From Piliocolobus tephrosceles (taxonomy: Eukaryota > Chordata > Mammalia > Primates > Cercopithecidae): a DNA stretch of 64,000 nt. Shown in pieces: positions 44,520 through 56,692 of the stretch. The notes below the pieces were generated by a model. The model made no database searches. It had not been told where the DNA came from and worked only from the letters and a program-made list of their open reading frames with translations. Numbering within the stretch: the first letter of the stretch is position 1; each line of letters begins with the position of its first letter. The stretch is taken from NCBI RefSeq assembly GCF_002776525.5, contig NC_045441.1, positions 71,833,299-71,897,298 on the forward strand. The letters run 5' to 3'. The position numbers and the translations under genes are program-made.

Positions 44520-46203
44520 TTGGAACAATGCTGAGTCTTGTATCATGGACATGAACTACGGTGTGCCAATATACTTGCAGGTTGTCATGATTTTTAACAA
44601 ACAAAATCACATTTGAGTCTTTTCCTTTTTTTTACCACTATGTATTTAATATTATGAGATGGTGACCAAAATGGCTTTAATGTTCCCCTCAATTTGAGTA
44701 AACTTCAGAGATTTTCTTCTGTCTCTAGAGTCCTGATCTGTTTTTTTCTCTTAGATCATTTATGTTACCAAACTTGCAATTATAAATTATTTCTCTACTC
44801 CTTTGAGATGTAGATTTTCTCCCAGCTTCTTGACAGATTCAAAGCCCAGAAATGCTTTTCTCAAGGACCTGGGAATCATTCCTTTGAAATGCGATTATGA
44901 AGAAAGATAGCACCCTTATCTTCCAGTCTCTGCAGGAGGGTAGGGACCTAAATTTCATAAGTGCCAATTAGCAAATAGTCCCTCTAACAGTTCATTAGGT
45001 GGATTAATCACATCGACCAACCTCTCACACAACATAGCTTCCAGTACTTTGCAACAAATACGCCACAGCACTTAAAAACTTGCCCCTGTTTTGTTTCAGA
45101 AGTTTATTTTAGTCTCTCTCTCTGTTATGGCAATAGTTTTAAGTAGTCTTCCTTGCCTATTTAACTCCATCTGGTACACTTTTACTTTGAGATGTATGTG
45201 AATTATATCTCAATAAAACTATTAATAAAATATTTTTAAATACTATAAGAAAAGCAATTATAAATTATGTTTGATTTTTATGTAGAGATACATATATTAC
45301 CTCTGAAAAAGCCTTATGCTAAAATATATTAAAACCTACCACAACATTCTGTCAGTTGCTAACATTTATTGAAAACCTGCTTGAATTCTATACTAGATTA
45401 ATTAAGAATACAGAAAAATACATTAATAAAAGAAATATAAACATAATTATAAAATTAATGTCATCAGTAAATTATATCTGGAATAGTATAACAGAACATA
45501 GAAATAGGAGAATACTGTAATTAAAAAAATTAAATGCATGTAAAATATTGGAATACTAACAGCACCCATGAGCCAGAGGTGACAAAACTAGTCAATATGA
45601 GGATTAATGATAGAAAATTTTCTAAAGGAAGAAAGTTTTATTAATAATTTGAGAATTTCTAAGAACAGAATTTATAGGTTTTTTTGTTCTCGTAAATGCT
45701 AACATCAAAATTCCCATCTTATTATTTTTCGAGCTGTTCTGGCTCGTTTCCACTCACTACCCTCCCACCTCATGACACCTAAGCAAATTACTTCTTTAAT
45801 GAACTCTCAATCTTAGTCCCAATGCACAGTTTTCCTGCTTAGACTGCCAACCCTTCTGGGTGACAACTCATTCAGAGTGAAGTAACTCATTTTATGTTAT
45901 CTTCATGTTTTTGGAAGGGTAATCTGATTCATCAAGGCAAAAAAGTGAACAATGCAGGTATATTAGAGACTTCATAAGGTCAGAGGGAGCCTCACTCTAT
46001 GTTAGAAATGTAGTGTTCTTATACCAAGACTTAAAAAACTTTCTGGCAACACTGAAGTAGGCATTGGCTAAGTCAGTCCTAATCAAAATATGCATAATTT
46101 GCCAAAAAGAATGCTTTCTTACCTACAGCTCCAGCTCATAAAAAGTGTGCTGACCAAAATTTGATGATATCAGAAAGTATTCTTGAGGAAATGTAAACAT
46201 CAA
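43771..46203. other. Unassigned low-copy sequence
   Basis: No supported gene. Contains an A-run (about 43818-43835), an 11-bp inverted repeat at 44026-44054, and a T30 run at 44487-44516 with no Alu or L1 attached. At about 45190-45235, GATGTATGTGAATTATATCT followed by CAATAAAACT resembles an old L1M 3' end (weak). The 95-codon frame 43909-44196 has no recognised homology. Confidence 0.45.
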
Positions 46204-46505
46204 TTATTATTATTTATTTATTTATTTGAGATGGAGTTTTGCTCTGTCACCAGGCTGGAGTGCAGTAGCATGATCTTGGCTCACTGAAATCTTCACCTCC
46301 CAGATTCAAGCGATTCTCCTGACTCAGCCTCCCAAATAGCTGAGACTACAGGTATGCGTCACCATGCCCAGCTAATTTTTGTATTTTTAGTAGAGACAGG
46401 GTTTCACCATGTTGGCCAGGATGGCCTTGATCTCTTGACCTTGTGATCCACCCATCTTGGCCTCCCAAAGTGCTGAGATGACAGGCATGAGCCTCCGTGC
46501 CCAGC
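46204..46505 (-). mobile_element. Alu (AluS-like), antisense
   Basis: Full-length minus-strand Alu with a TTA/TTTA-expanded tail (46204-46228), both arms, and end CCTCCGTGCCCAGCC. Moderately diverged. It abuts a second Alu piece with no unique sequence between. Confidence 0.9.
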
Positions 46506-46647
46506 CTAATTTTTAATTTTTTTTTAGTAGAGACAGGGTTTCACTATGTTAGCCAGGTTGGTCTTGAACTCCTGACCTCAGGTGATCCACCTGCCTCGGC
46601 CTTCCAAACTGCTGGGATTACAGGTGTGTGCCACAGCGCTTGACCTG
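46506..46647 (-). mobile_element. Alu left-arm fragment, antisense
   Basis: About 140 bases of a second minus-strand Alu, starting TAATTTTTAATTTTTTTTTA then GTAGAGACAGGGTTTCACTA and ending GTGCCACAGCGCTTGACC. Its right arm is missing exactly where the neighbouring Alu ends. This points to insertion next to, or recombination with, the neighbouring Alu. Confidence 0.85.
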
Positions 46648-48626
46648 TACTAATTAATATTCTTAGATGCAGAATGTAGAGTAAAACTTAGAATCATCTA
46701 GTTCAACACTTTTATATGTAAAATGAAGACACTATGTAACCTTGAGCAAGTCAATTTTCCCCTTTAACAGCAGTTTCATTATCTGTGAATAGAGGGATAA
46801 TGCTTATTTTATATATTTTATTACAACCAAATATATGTATGGGGTTAATTCTGATAAATATGATATCTCTGACCAGAACCATGGGGTCGAGGCACATGAT
46901 TATAGCAGTATTCCTTAATACCTTAAGCATGTGATATGCTGCTTTGGGATATTGATATTTGTGTTCTCAGGCTTCCCAAATTTTCGTTTGTCTAACATAA
47001 AGAAAATTATAAAGTAGATTCAGCATTTATAAGTGATGATAATAAAATGGAAGATTAAAAAGTGGGAAGTATGTAGAATTCAAGGTTCTCCTACAATAAA
47101 TATCTAAGTTCTAAAAGGATGAGATAACAAAAGGGCCCTGCATTTAAAAAAAAAGGGTCTGTGGCAATATTGTTATCAGTGCAGACTCACCTAAGGCGGG
47201 CTTTAGGGGACTGGTCAGATGGGTCTTCCGTCTTCCTTGCCATAGGGATTGTAGGGACCTCAAGGGAAAATCAAAAAAAGAATGTATATATTTATTTTAA
47301 TCAAGGTTTTCTTTGCTGCACAGAAATTAGATTTTTCGAGAATTGCCAAAGCCCTTAAAGAGTATCTTAATCATGAGGAACAAAGACTACATTAAATGTA
47401 TAATATCTATAAAAAATTTAAACAATAAGTTGCTCGATCCTTCATGATTAATTTGAATAAAATATCTTATACTCAGAAAAATAACCTTTAAAATGAAGAC
47501 ATGTATTTCCTTTCTAATTTTCTCACCTCTACCACTTCTCACCACCTAAATCTGCTTCAAAGTAGCATGCCTTATCAAAAGGTGTGAATATTATTTTAAG
47601 ACAGATACAAACTTACAAGGGCAAGAAAGAGATACCATACAGCTTTCTTAAATCTTTGAGGATCGCTAAGGGTTCCCAACTGTACTTGTACCTTCTCTGG
47701 TTTGAGGTTTTCATTTGTTTGTTTTTTGACAGAATATATAAGAAGCAGAATATCTACCATCTAATAAAAACCATTTTGTCTCAATTGTCTTTATGTCCTG
47801 CCTTTCTATTTAGACCCAGATCCCTGGCTTTTTTCCTGGCAGAAAAAAAAAAAAAAAAAAAAAAAGAAAGAAAGAAAAAAAAAACAATATAAACAAACCA
47901 CTTTCCTCATTCTATCAATCGCATTTCAGTAATTAATTAATTTAAGTTGTGAATGCTTTGCAACTCTTATCAGTGCCATTGCCTTCACAATTATGAAATT
48001 AGGCAGCAGCAGTCAACTAATTATCTGAGCTTCAAAAGTTCCAAGTCATGATTCTAGTAGTTTGTTTTGATTTCCTTTATTTAAAGAGCTCTTCCTGCTC
48101 CCATATTTAAGGCTTAAAATTAATTATTCACATCTGATAAAGGAAAGTAGGATAAACTCTCTGTATCATTGAATGTTACTGTAGTTTGAAAGCCTCTTAC
48201 TGCTTTTGAATGATTACAATTTTACACTTTGAAGCAAAAATAGGTTATAAGAGTGATTATAGCACAATTTTATTCCATTAAAAAAAATGTGAGCATAATG
48301 CTGTTAAAACCAATAGGTTTGATACACATATGTAAGGCTATCTGGAGTATAATTTATAGAAAATATTTTGAGTGTGCTTTTGCAAAATGTCTAAATGTCT
48401 TATGAACTTTAGAGGCTGGCACAATTCCCTTTTCCAATTTGTTTACTGTAAAATGATTAGAGATCCCACCAGAAAACCTTGTTCCTATCTTAGATTTTAC
48501 ATTGACAAACTCAATTGTAGAAAATAGAAAGTAAGCTATTCTACTTTTCTGTGCATAATTATACACACATACACGAGTACACACATACATGCTTTTATCG
48601 TATGTTAAAAATTACCTCATAAGTAC
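46648..48626. other. Unassigned low-copy sequence
   Basis: AT-rich, no recognised repeat except an A-rich tract with GAAA units at 47841-47884. Frames 47161-47358 and 47584-47892 are unsupported; the latter ends in the A-rich tract. Confidence 0.45.
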
Positions 48627-48976
48627 AGTCATCCCTCACTCTGCAGGGAGTTCGTTCTAGGAGCTCCCATGAATACCGTAAGTCTGAATGTGTGCAAGTC
48701 CCTTATATAAAATGTCATCATATTTGCAGATAACTAATGCACACAATCCCATATACTTTAAATCATCTCTAGATTACATATAATGTCTAATACACTGTAT
48801 ATGCTATGTAAATAGTCATTATACTATTATAGGGTTGTTATAACCATTGTCTTTTTAATTTGTATTTTTTAATGACTGTATTGTTATTTTTATCATTTGC
48901 TTTGTTTCTGAATATTTTTTATTAGAGTTTGATTGAATTTGTGAATGCAGAACTTGTGGATACAGAGAGCTGACAA
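48627..48976 (-). mobile_element. MER2 DNA transposon (non-autonomous, Tigger group)
   Basis: About 350 bp with the typical inverted ends: CAGTCATCCCTCACTCTGCA at the left and GTGGATACAGAGAGCTGACA at the right. TA lies on both outer sides (TA-CAGTC; GACAA-TA), as expected for a TA-targeting pogo/Tigger element. Inside are CCCTTATATAAAATG, TTTAAATCATCTCTAGATTA and ATGCTATGTAAATAGTCATT. It has no transposase. Orientation follows the family's usual listing and is uncertain. Confidence 0.8.
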
Positions 48977-49020
48977 TATATTTTTTTAAAAAGAGGTAAA
49001 AAGTATATTTGTGGATATTT

Positions 49021-49058
49021 ATGTTAAGATGGCTGGATTATGTTAAGATGGCTGGATT
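49021..49058. repeat. Perfect 19-bp tandem duplication
   Basis: ATGTTAAGATGGCTGGATT occurs twice back to back at 49021-49039 and 49040-49058 with no differences, suggesting a recent slip event. Confidence 0.97.
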
Positions 49059-49453
49059 AAACAATAGAAGAACATTTAAAAATACAAAACCAAGGCAATT
49101 TTATCCAATATTTACAAATAATATAGATATGATTTCTAACATAACTTATAAACACTTTTAGACTAAAATTCTCTAGTTATTGTCAGTTTTGACTCCCAAA
49201 TGAGTAAGCGTGCAAACAATGAAAACATTATAGATACTAAAGTGTCCCCAACTTGAATAGGCTTTTAAAGGCTGAAAGCAAATAATTTGTTTGAGATTAA
49301 AGTAAACTCAAAGTTTGGATTCTGAATTCTACTAGGATATAGAATGTTGTAAGAGATCTTCACTCTTACTTTAATAATGAGAAAGTTGATTAAATTATAA
49401 AGAACATAAGTATGTTTAAACCATAAGGCACCTGAAGAAGAAAACAAAAAAGC

Positions 49454-49620
49454 ATACCTATAGGTATCTTGATTTTAGCACAGTGAAAAAAAACACTGTG
49501 ACCTTCAGTTTTTCCTATACTTTCCTCCAGAACTATAGGATAATAAATTGCTTTAAGTCACTCAATTAATGGCAATTTGTACAGGAGAGATAGGAGAAAC
49601 TATTAGAACAACAAATGTGG
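49454..49620 (+). mobile_element. MLT1-like LTR 3' fragment
   Basis: Plus-strand remnant with CTTGATTTTAGCACAGTGAA, CTCCAGAACTATAGGATAAT, AAATTGCTTTAAGTCACTCA and a GGCAATTTGTACAGG end, the usual order at MLT1-type 3' ends. The upstream part of the LTR is not recognisable. Contains a palindrome ATACCTATAGGTAT at 49454-49467. Confidence 0.55.
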
Positions 49621-49721
49621 CAAAACAATTATTTAATCTTCTATGTTAATACATTAGAAAAAGAACAAATTAAACTCAAATAAAACAAATAAAATAATAA
49701 ATATAAGAATAGAAATTAATC

Positions 49722-49934
49722 AGTCTGACCAACATGGTGAAACCCTCTCTCTACTAAAAATACAAAAGTTAGCAGGGCGTGGTGTCACATGCCTGTAATC
49801 TCAGCTATTCAGGAGGCTGAGGCAGGAGAATCGCTTGAATCTGGGAGGCAGAAGTTGCAGAGAGCCAAGATAGCACAATTGCACGCCAGCCTGGGCGACA
49901 GAGTGAGACTCCAACTCAAAAAATAATAATAATT
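49722..49934 (+). mobile_element. Alu (AluS-like), 5'-truncated, sense
   Basis: Begins mid left arm at CTGACCAACATGGTGAAACC and continues through the right arm to GTGAGACTCCAACTCAAAAA and an AATAAT-type tail. The first ~80 bases of Alu are missing. Confidence 0.9.
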
Positions 49935-49989
49935 ATTATATTTAAATGGAAAGACAATCTGGAAAAAAAGTAAAAACATTATTTTTTTA

Positions 49990-52815
49990 ACAGAATAATA
50001 AAATTCCAGAAAGACCGATCAAGAGAAAAGAGAGAGAGAGAAAAAAAAAAAACTACCAATATTCTGAAGGCAAGAGGGGGAAGGGAGAGTCACTACAGAG
50101 CCTATAGATATCAAAAATATAATAATAAGTATATTATAAGTATATGATAAACTACATTATGCTGATAAGTTAGCAAATGAACATGAGATGGACTACTTTG
50201 TAGAACACAAGTTTTCAAAACTCACATGACACAAAATAGAAAATCTTTAAGGCCCCATATCTATTAAATTTAATTTGTAATGGAAACCTCCAAGGTCCAA
50301 AATTTTATTGGTGAATTCTATAAAATACTTAAGAATAAAATAATAAAACTGATTAAACTTTTTTTAAGAAAATAGAGGAGGATGAAACACTTTTAAATTT
50401 TTAAATTAGGATTATTACAAGCCATCATAAACATAACTCAAAATAACATTAATTTAATGTTAGCAAAGTAAACTGAATGGAAAATGAATCATGACCAAGA
50501 AGTCATGAAATGTAAGTTTGCTTTAAATTGAAAATCAATCAATATCATCACATTAACAGAATAAGGAAAAAAATGCCACTATCTTATTAGATATAGAAAA
50601 TACATTTGATAACATTTAATACCAATTTGTAAATTTTTTAAAAATCCAGAAAATTGAGGATGTAGGAGAATTTCTCAATACATTAAATTGTATTTATGAA
50701 ATTATACAGGTAACCTCATACTTAATGGCGAAACACTGAATGCTCTTTCACTGTGATCAGGATAAGGGAGGATGCTTACTTTCACCAGCTCTCTTGACAG
50801 GGTAATAATTCATGCAAAAGAAATAAATGGTATAAATATTGAAGGAAGAAATAAAATCTTTGCTGTTCTCTGATTAACTGACTGTGTATGCAAAATATTC
50901 TACAGATTTTACAAAAAAAGTCCACTGAAATGTAAATGAAAATTTAGAAAATTTTACTATATATTGTCAATATACAAAAATCCTTTCAATTTGCACATAC
51001 TAACAATGCTATGTGTAAATAAAATAAAATAATACCATTGACAATAGGATCAAATTCATCAAATAGCTAGGATATCCATTTAACAAAACATGAGGAAATT
51101 TTCTATACAGATAACCACAAAACAGTTCTGAAATCAATTAAGGTCTAAAAAGAAGGATATGCCTCATGTACTGACGCAAACATTTAAGATTTGTCTATGG
51201 TAATCATACACAGTGTACACAAATATTGAATCACCATACCATTTGCTTTAAATATATTCAGTCTACCAAATATATTTAAATCAAAATTCATTTCCGATTT
51301 GAAAACTCAATAAAAATGCCAGCAGGGTTTTGCTTGTGTGTGTGTGTGTGTGTGTATGTGTGTGTGTGTGTGTGAATATTGGACAGCTTCAAGGTGATTA
51401 AAATGTATATGGTAATGCAAAGGATGTAGGACAGCCAAGACACTCCAGAAAAAGAACAAAGTGGGATTTACTAGGTTTCAAAACTTACTATAAATCTACA
51501 ATAATAAAAAGAGTTTGGTATTGCCCTAAGGGAAGACAAAGATCAATGCAACCGAATAGAGAATCCTGAAGCAGACTAGCCCATAAGAGAGCAAACAATG
51601 TTTGATCTATGTACTGAGACAATTTTGTAGGTAAAGACTTCTTAACAAAGGGCTCTGAAAACCTGGATATGCATATACAATAAAGACTCTTAATTCCCAT
51701 ATCAATTTTTGTAAAACTTAATTCATAATGAATTATGGCCCTAATGTAAATGCTAAAATTATAAAAACTTCAGTATAAAATATAGAAAAATATTTTTGTG
51801 ATTGTGAAGTAGACAAGTATTTTTTGACAAGAGATAAAAAACACTAACAATAAAATTAAAACATAATAATAGCTTTGAACTTCTTTAAAATTAAGCATTT
51901 CTGTTCATTAAAATATACCACTATGAAAATTACATATTGATGTATCATATCATATGTACATATACATATAGAGAAAAATGCCATAGAATTATCTCTAGAC
52001 ATATATCAAAGGAGTCACATCCAGAGCATATAAATATCTCCTACAAATCAATAATGAAAATAAAATAACATTTAATATTAATGGACATAACATTTGTATA
52101 GAAACTTCAAGATGATGTAGAAAAAGACAAGTAATCACAGCAAAATTTGATGTCTTTAGTCCTCAAAAAAGTTCAAGTTAAGGTGAGACAGAAAGAAAAT
52201 TTTACACTCACTAGAATAGCTAAAATAATGAGAAAAAAATAAAACTGAAAGTAGCAAATATTAGTGAATACGTGGAACAACTGAATTCATTATAACTTAT
52301 GAGTGGTAGTGTAAAATGGTAAAACCACTGTGAAAAACTGATAGTTTATTATAAAGCAAAACGTGAACCTGCTATATGCCTCTGCAAGCCATGTTGTAGA
52401 CACTGTACTTATCTACAAACTAGAATCAAAACAAATATTTGTCCATCAATAGGAGAATGTCATATTCATACAATGAAATTCAACTCTGCAATAAAAGGTA
52501 TAAACTACTAAAATAAAATAACATTGATGAATATCAAAAACATTATGTTGAATAAAAGAAAACAAAAGGAAAACACACTATTTGTATATAATATAAAGTA
52601 CAGTAATGGACAAAATTAAGCTATGAATACATAAACCCAAATGTGGCTGCTTCCTAAAGTAAAGCATTGACTAGAAAACACCAGAATATTTTCCTAGTGT
52701 AATAGAAATAGTATATACTTTGTTTGAGAGTGGTGGTAACTCAGATGTGTAAAAGGTTGTAATTCATCAAACTGAACACACTAGATTTTTGTTTCCATTG
52801 TATATTAATTGTTCG
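49990..52815 (+). mobile_element. Old LINE-1 (L1M-type), ORF2 and 3'UTR remnant, sense
   Basis: Long decayed plus-strand L1. RT-domain traces lie at 50300-50880 (TTGGTGAATTCTATAAAATA; ATATCATCACATTAACAGAA; ATCTTATTAGATATAGAAAA; ATGCTTACTTTCACCAGCTC). Later ORF2 traces lie at 51040-52560, and a 3'UTR at about 52640-52815 ends near TTGTATATTAATTGTTCG. Stops throughout. A (TG)n tract lies within ORF2 at 51336-51374. The 70-codon antisense frame 51700-51488 is a chance frame in it. Confidence 0.7.
51336..51374. repeat. (TG)n microsatellite
   Basis: About 19 TG units with one TATG interruption, inside the old L1. Confidence 0.95.
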
Positions 52816-52857
52816 TCAATGAGTAATGATACACATTATGAAGTGAAATGAAATAAG

Positions 52858-53050
52858 AAGGAGACAGATTACATCTGGTTTCAAGTCCAAAGATTAGTTG
52901 GTCAAATTGCAATAACTTTCTGGACGTTAGTTTTCTTATGATAAAACAGGGACGATAGTGCCAAAATTACTGTATTGCTGTGAGGACTACATAAGCAACA
53001 TAATGAAATGCCAGGCACATAGCAGATTCCCTACAAATTTAGTTATTCAC
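52858..53050 (+). mobile_element. MIR (ancient tRNA-derived SINE)
   Basis: Resembles MIR on plus: ATTACATCTGGTTTCAAGTC, CTTTCTGGACGTTAGTTTTC, ATAAAACAGGGACGATAGTG, TGCTGTGAGGACTACATAAG, AATGCCAGGCACATAGCAGA. Order and spacing fit the family core and 3' region. Confidence 0.75.
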
Positions 53051-53623
53051 CATCCACTGTTAATCTCATATCTCTCAGTGAGTGTAAAGTACATCCTAGA
53101 AGAATATATCCTTAATAAAAATAGTCTGTAACAGCAGTACATTATGAAAATGATAATGTTTTTCTTCTCTAGTTCATCTGGGATTACTGAAAAAGTGCAT
53201 TAACCAAGTGTTACTGAGCTCAGCTGTTTGCTTTCTCACTCTTCGTCATCCTTTTCTGCCTCTGCTTCTCTTCCCATTTCTCCTCCCCAACCTGCTTATT
53301 TTCCCTCTCATCCCACTAATAGTCACTTAATATTTTAAACTAACACTTTTATAAATAAGTGTATATATAAATAAATTCAGTTGTGATCAAGTATCAAAGA
53401 TAATGCTGCCAATAATAGAATAAGTAGAATTTGAACTAAGAAGAGAAATAAAGGAATTTTCACCTAAAGAAAACAAAATTTATTTAAATCAAATAAGTAA
53501 ATAGCTTATATCCTAAAATATTTGTTAAATTCCTGGATGATTTTATTTGACTATCCTCTCTATCCTAAACATAGAAAGAACATAGGGAGAAAAGTTCTTG
53601 AAAAGCAGAGAATGATCTCATTT
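53051..53623. other. Unassigned low-copy sequence
   Basis: AT-rich with a pyrimidine-rich stretch (53225-53320). No repeat or gene recognised. Confidence 0.5.
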
Positions 53624-53632
53624 CTGCTCATC

Positions 53633-53660
53633 ACATATATATATATATGTATATATATAC

Positions 53661-53696
<36 letters not shown>

Positions 53697-53697
53697 G

Positions 53698-53733
<36 letters not shown>

Positions 53734-53991
53734 ACCCAGGCTGGAGTGCAGTGGCGTGATCTCGGCTCACTGCAACCTTTGCCTCCCAGGTTCAAGTGAT
53801 TCTCCTGCCTCTCCCTCCTGAGTATCTGGGATTATAGGCACTTGCCACCACATCTAGCTAATTTTTCTATTTTTAGTAGAGACGGCATTTCACCATGTTG
53901 GCCAGGCTGGTCTCGAACTTCTGACCTCGTGATCCACCCACCTCAGCCTCCAGAAGTGCTGAGATGACAGGCATGAGCCACTGTGATGGAC
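53633..53991 (-). mobile_element. AluS-like Alu, antisense, tail replaced by (TA)n
   Basis: Minus-strand Alu from GTCACCCAGGCTGGAGTGCA to the end near GTGATGGAC. Where the poly-T and first bases of the right arm should be, there is a ~100-bp TATA/CATA/GTAT tract (53633-53730). Target duplication CTGCTCATC is perfect at 53624-53632 and 53992-54000. It encloses the tract, so the tract arose within the element after insertion. The 99-codon frame 53522-53821 is an artefact of the tract. Confidence 0.92.
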
Positions 53992-54224
53992 CTGCTCATC
54001 GTATCTTTAAAGGAAAGAAAAGGTTGATGTTTTCAGAGTAAGTAAAACCAGTCATCTTAATTTTGATACCTGCAAAGTTATTAAAGCACATTCTAAAACA
54101 GTCAATTTGCAATAATCTCAATAAACACAATGTACTGAGTTTTCATTTATAAAAATGTAGTCGTATCAGACAAATTTTGTCTTTAGTTGAGTAAGCAGCC
54201 ACAGGAATAAGTAACTGGCCAGTT

Positions 54225-54478
54225 ACTGCCTCTGAGGTACTCATTGATATTTATGGGTTAAACATATTTGAAGAATAAGTAATACACATATGAACGTCTT
54301 ATTTGTAAAGAAGCTCAAAGTATCTGTTTATGGCAGGTAGCAATAAATTGGACATTTACTTTCTCCATTTTCCTCAGTTTCTTCATAGAGATTAATTGCT
54401 TGTGATATTTGAAAGAAGAAAGAACATCTGATATATAGGACAGAGTCTTTGAAATAGTCTATTTTACTCTATAGTAAC
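54225..54478. repeat. Unclassified ~250-bp repeat, copy 1
   Basis: Runs from ACTGCCTCTGAGGTACTCAT to TTTACTCTATAGTAAC and is matched in the same orientation by 56693-56941. Shared blocks are GATATTTATGGGTTAA, TTTGAAGAATAAGTAATAC, AAAGAAGCTCAAAGTATCTG, CAATAAATTGGACATTTACT and AATTGCTTGTGATATTTGAA. I recognise no repeat family. Confidence 0.85.
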
Positions 54479-56692
54479 GGATCTTAGCATGTTTGCATAA
54501 GTGCATATCTGACTAAAGTACATGAACGTGATCATTTCTAGCAAGTTGGTGTAAGGTGTGGAATAATGGTGATGGGCATATTAACTGATGTCTCAACATG
54601 TTTACTTTTCAGTCATTATCAGTACCTATCATTGTCATGCAGCAATTTTTAAAATAACTTTATGCTTAAAATGTTAGGGATTGTGAATAATAGCAGATGT
54701 ACAATGGCTTGAGATTGGCAGCGGACACAGAGTAAAAAATTGCTAATCCTTATAGAACTTGCATACTCATGATCAGAGATAGGGGTTGAAAAAACAGCCT
54801 TTGCTTGGGTTTGTGATGTTATTGGGGAAAGAGAAGTTTCAGTTACAGAGGCAGAAGTTCAATATGCAAGTGGCCTAATATGACACCTAAGAGACATTGA
54901 TTCCAGAGACTACCAGACACTGCTAAGAGGAAGAATGATAGGTTGGTGATTGTTCTAAAAGGGAGCAAAATCCCCAGACTGGGATATCAATAAAAGTACA
55001 AGAGTATTACTCTTGTAAAAAGTACAAGAAAATCAGTTGCTTCATCAGTTTTACCTAACCATTTTAAGAAAATCTAAATCAAAAATTCTCTTACTATGGG
55101 TTGTCTCCTATACTTCAATTTCTGTTAATGCCTGAATCACCCAGTGTGCTTGTAAGAATGACAGGTTTTCTGGTCCTACCTCAATTTTACTGTTTCAAAC
55201 ATCTGAAAAAGAGGCATTTTGAAAACAAATTTCATAGTTAATTCCTACTAAACCAATGCATAAAGACTAGAATTAGTCTGAGGTGGTGGGTAACGGGTTT
55301 CTAAATATAAAGGCATGGGGCAGCTGGGCATAAAAAATATAGCAAGGTTTAGGAAGGTGACATTACTTTGAATGCTAGTATATTTTTGCCCTCTAGCACA
55401 CACCCAAATATAGTAAACTGTGATTTTATGAATAGTGGAGAGGTTCCCAAGAGTCAATCACACTACTGGGAATGTTTAACATAGTTTAAGTAACTCTTGG
55501 ATCTTCCACAGCAAACCAACAAAATAGTCAGTCTAAAATTAACCTTGCTTATGAAAATTGGAGCCTATAATTGCATTATGAAGAAACCATCTTACATGAT
55601 AATACATTAACCAAGTATATATGAATGTTTTTCCTCATCAGATGTATTGGTATTTTAATCCTTGTGTTTAGCATGTAGAGCAGAAAAGAGTGTTGGTGGT
55701 ATACATGCAACTATTCTAATTATATGTTTCTCCTTATTAGGGTATAGGATAGATTTATTACAAACCATCCAAAACCAAAACAACCACCTAAATCTTCATA
55801 ACATTCGTCCATCAGGAAATACACTCATATAGACATCTGTTTATACACATCATGATTCTCCACATCTTACAGGATCCTAGGTGCTTCTAAAATTATATGC
55901 TGAATTACAGGTGAAAGAACAGCTGTCACCAAAAGAAAAATAATGGGCTTACACATTTATAGAACAGAATCTGACATGAACTTTTCTGAAGAATTGAAAA
56001 TGTCCAGCAGACTTTTTAATTAAAAATCTTTGCTTGTCTTTGCACTTCTATGTTCCAAAAAGAACAAATAAAGTTAAGAACTGAAATTGTGTAATCCACT
56101 CTCGGCAAGATTTACAACCAGTTTTGAAAACCCTGGAGGCTCACATACTTCAGCCAAACAAGCATACTAAAACTTTGAAGACTGTTCTCAGCTTTCAGAC
56201 CTAGTTTTTAAAAATTGGAGCATTGATGGATCTAAGTAATTATCACATATGGATATCATTTATCTCTTATAAACTAAGTTTAAGCAAGCTATCACAAAGA
56301 TAATTGTGTGTTCTGATCAGATGTTGGCATCAATTCAACCCAGACATCAACACAGACACAGACATCAATTTCAGGTAAACAATTCAAGAACCACAGCTTG
56401 TGGGTAGAAAAAATGAGTCTAGGGAATTAAGAGAAAACATGAAATTGTTTTCTCTGCACCAGAAAACAATTTTCTTGCATGTCCATGCAGTCCCTCTTCT
56501 AAGGTGCCATTTGTCCCTCTATTTGGACTATTTCTACTTGCAGTCCTAGCAACTCAAAAAAAAAGAACATTGGAAATGCCACTTATCCTCTAGCATTAGA
56601 ATAGTCCCATATTGTGCTGTTTTTTTTCTTTGATAGAGCAGAGATTCAAAACCATCTCAAGTTGTCTCCAGATCTTATTAACCAGTTTTCAC
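54479..56692. other. Sequence between the two ~250-bp copies
   Basis: No supported gene. A weak MER5A-like DNA-transposon piece lies at 55125-55240. Inverted repeats lie at 54997-55017 and 56442-56472. If the two flanking copies were LTRs this would be the interior, but I see no retroviral coding traces in it. Confidence 0.4.
55125..55240 (+). mobile_element. MER5A-like (hAT-type MITE) fragment, weak
   Basis: TGCCTGAATCACCCAGTGTG, CTTGTAAGAATGACAGGTTT, TCTGGTCCTACCTCAATTTT and GAGGCATTTTGAAAAC follow the order of MER5-type elements. The match is diverged and both ends are unclear. Confidence 0.45.
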
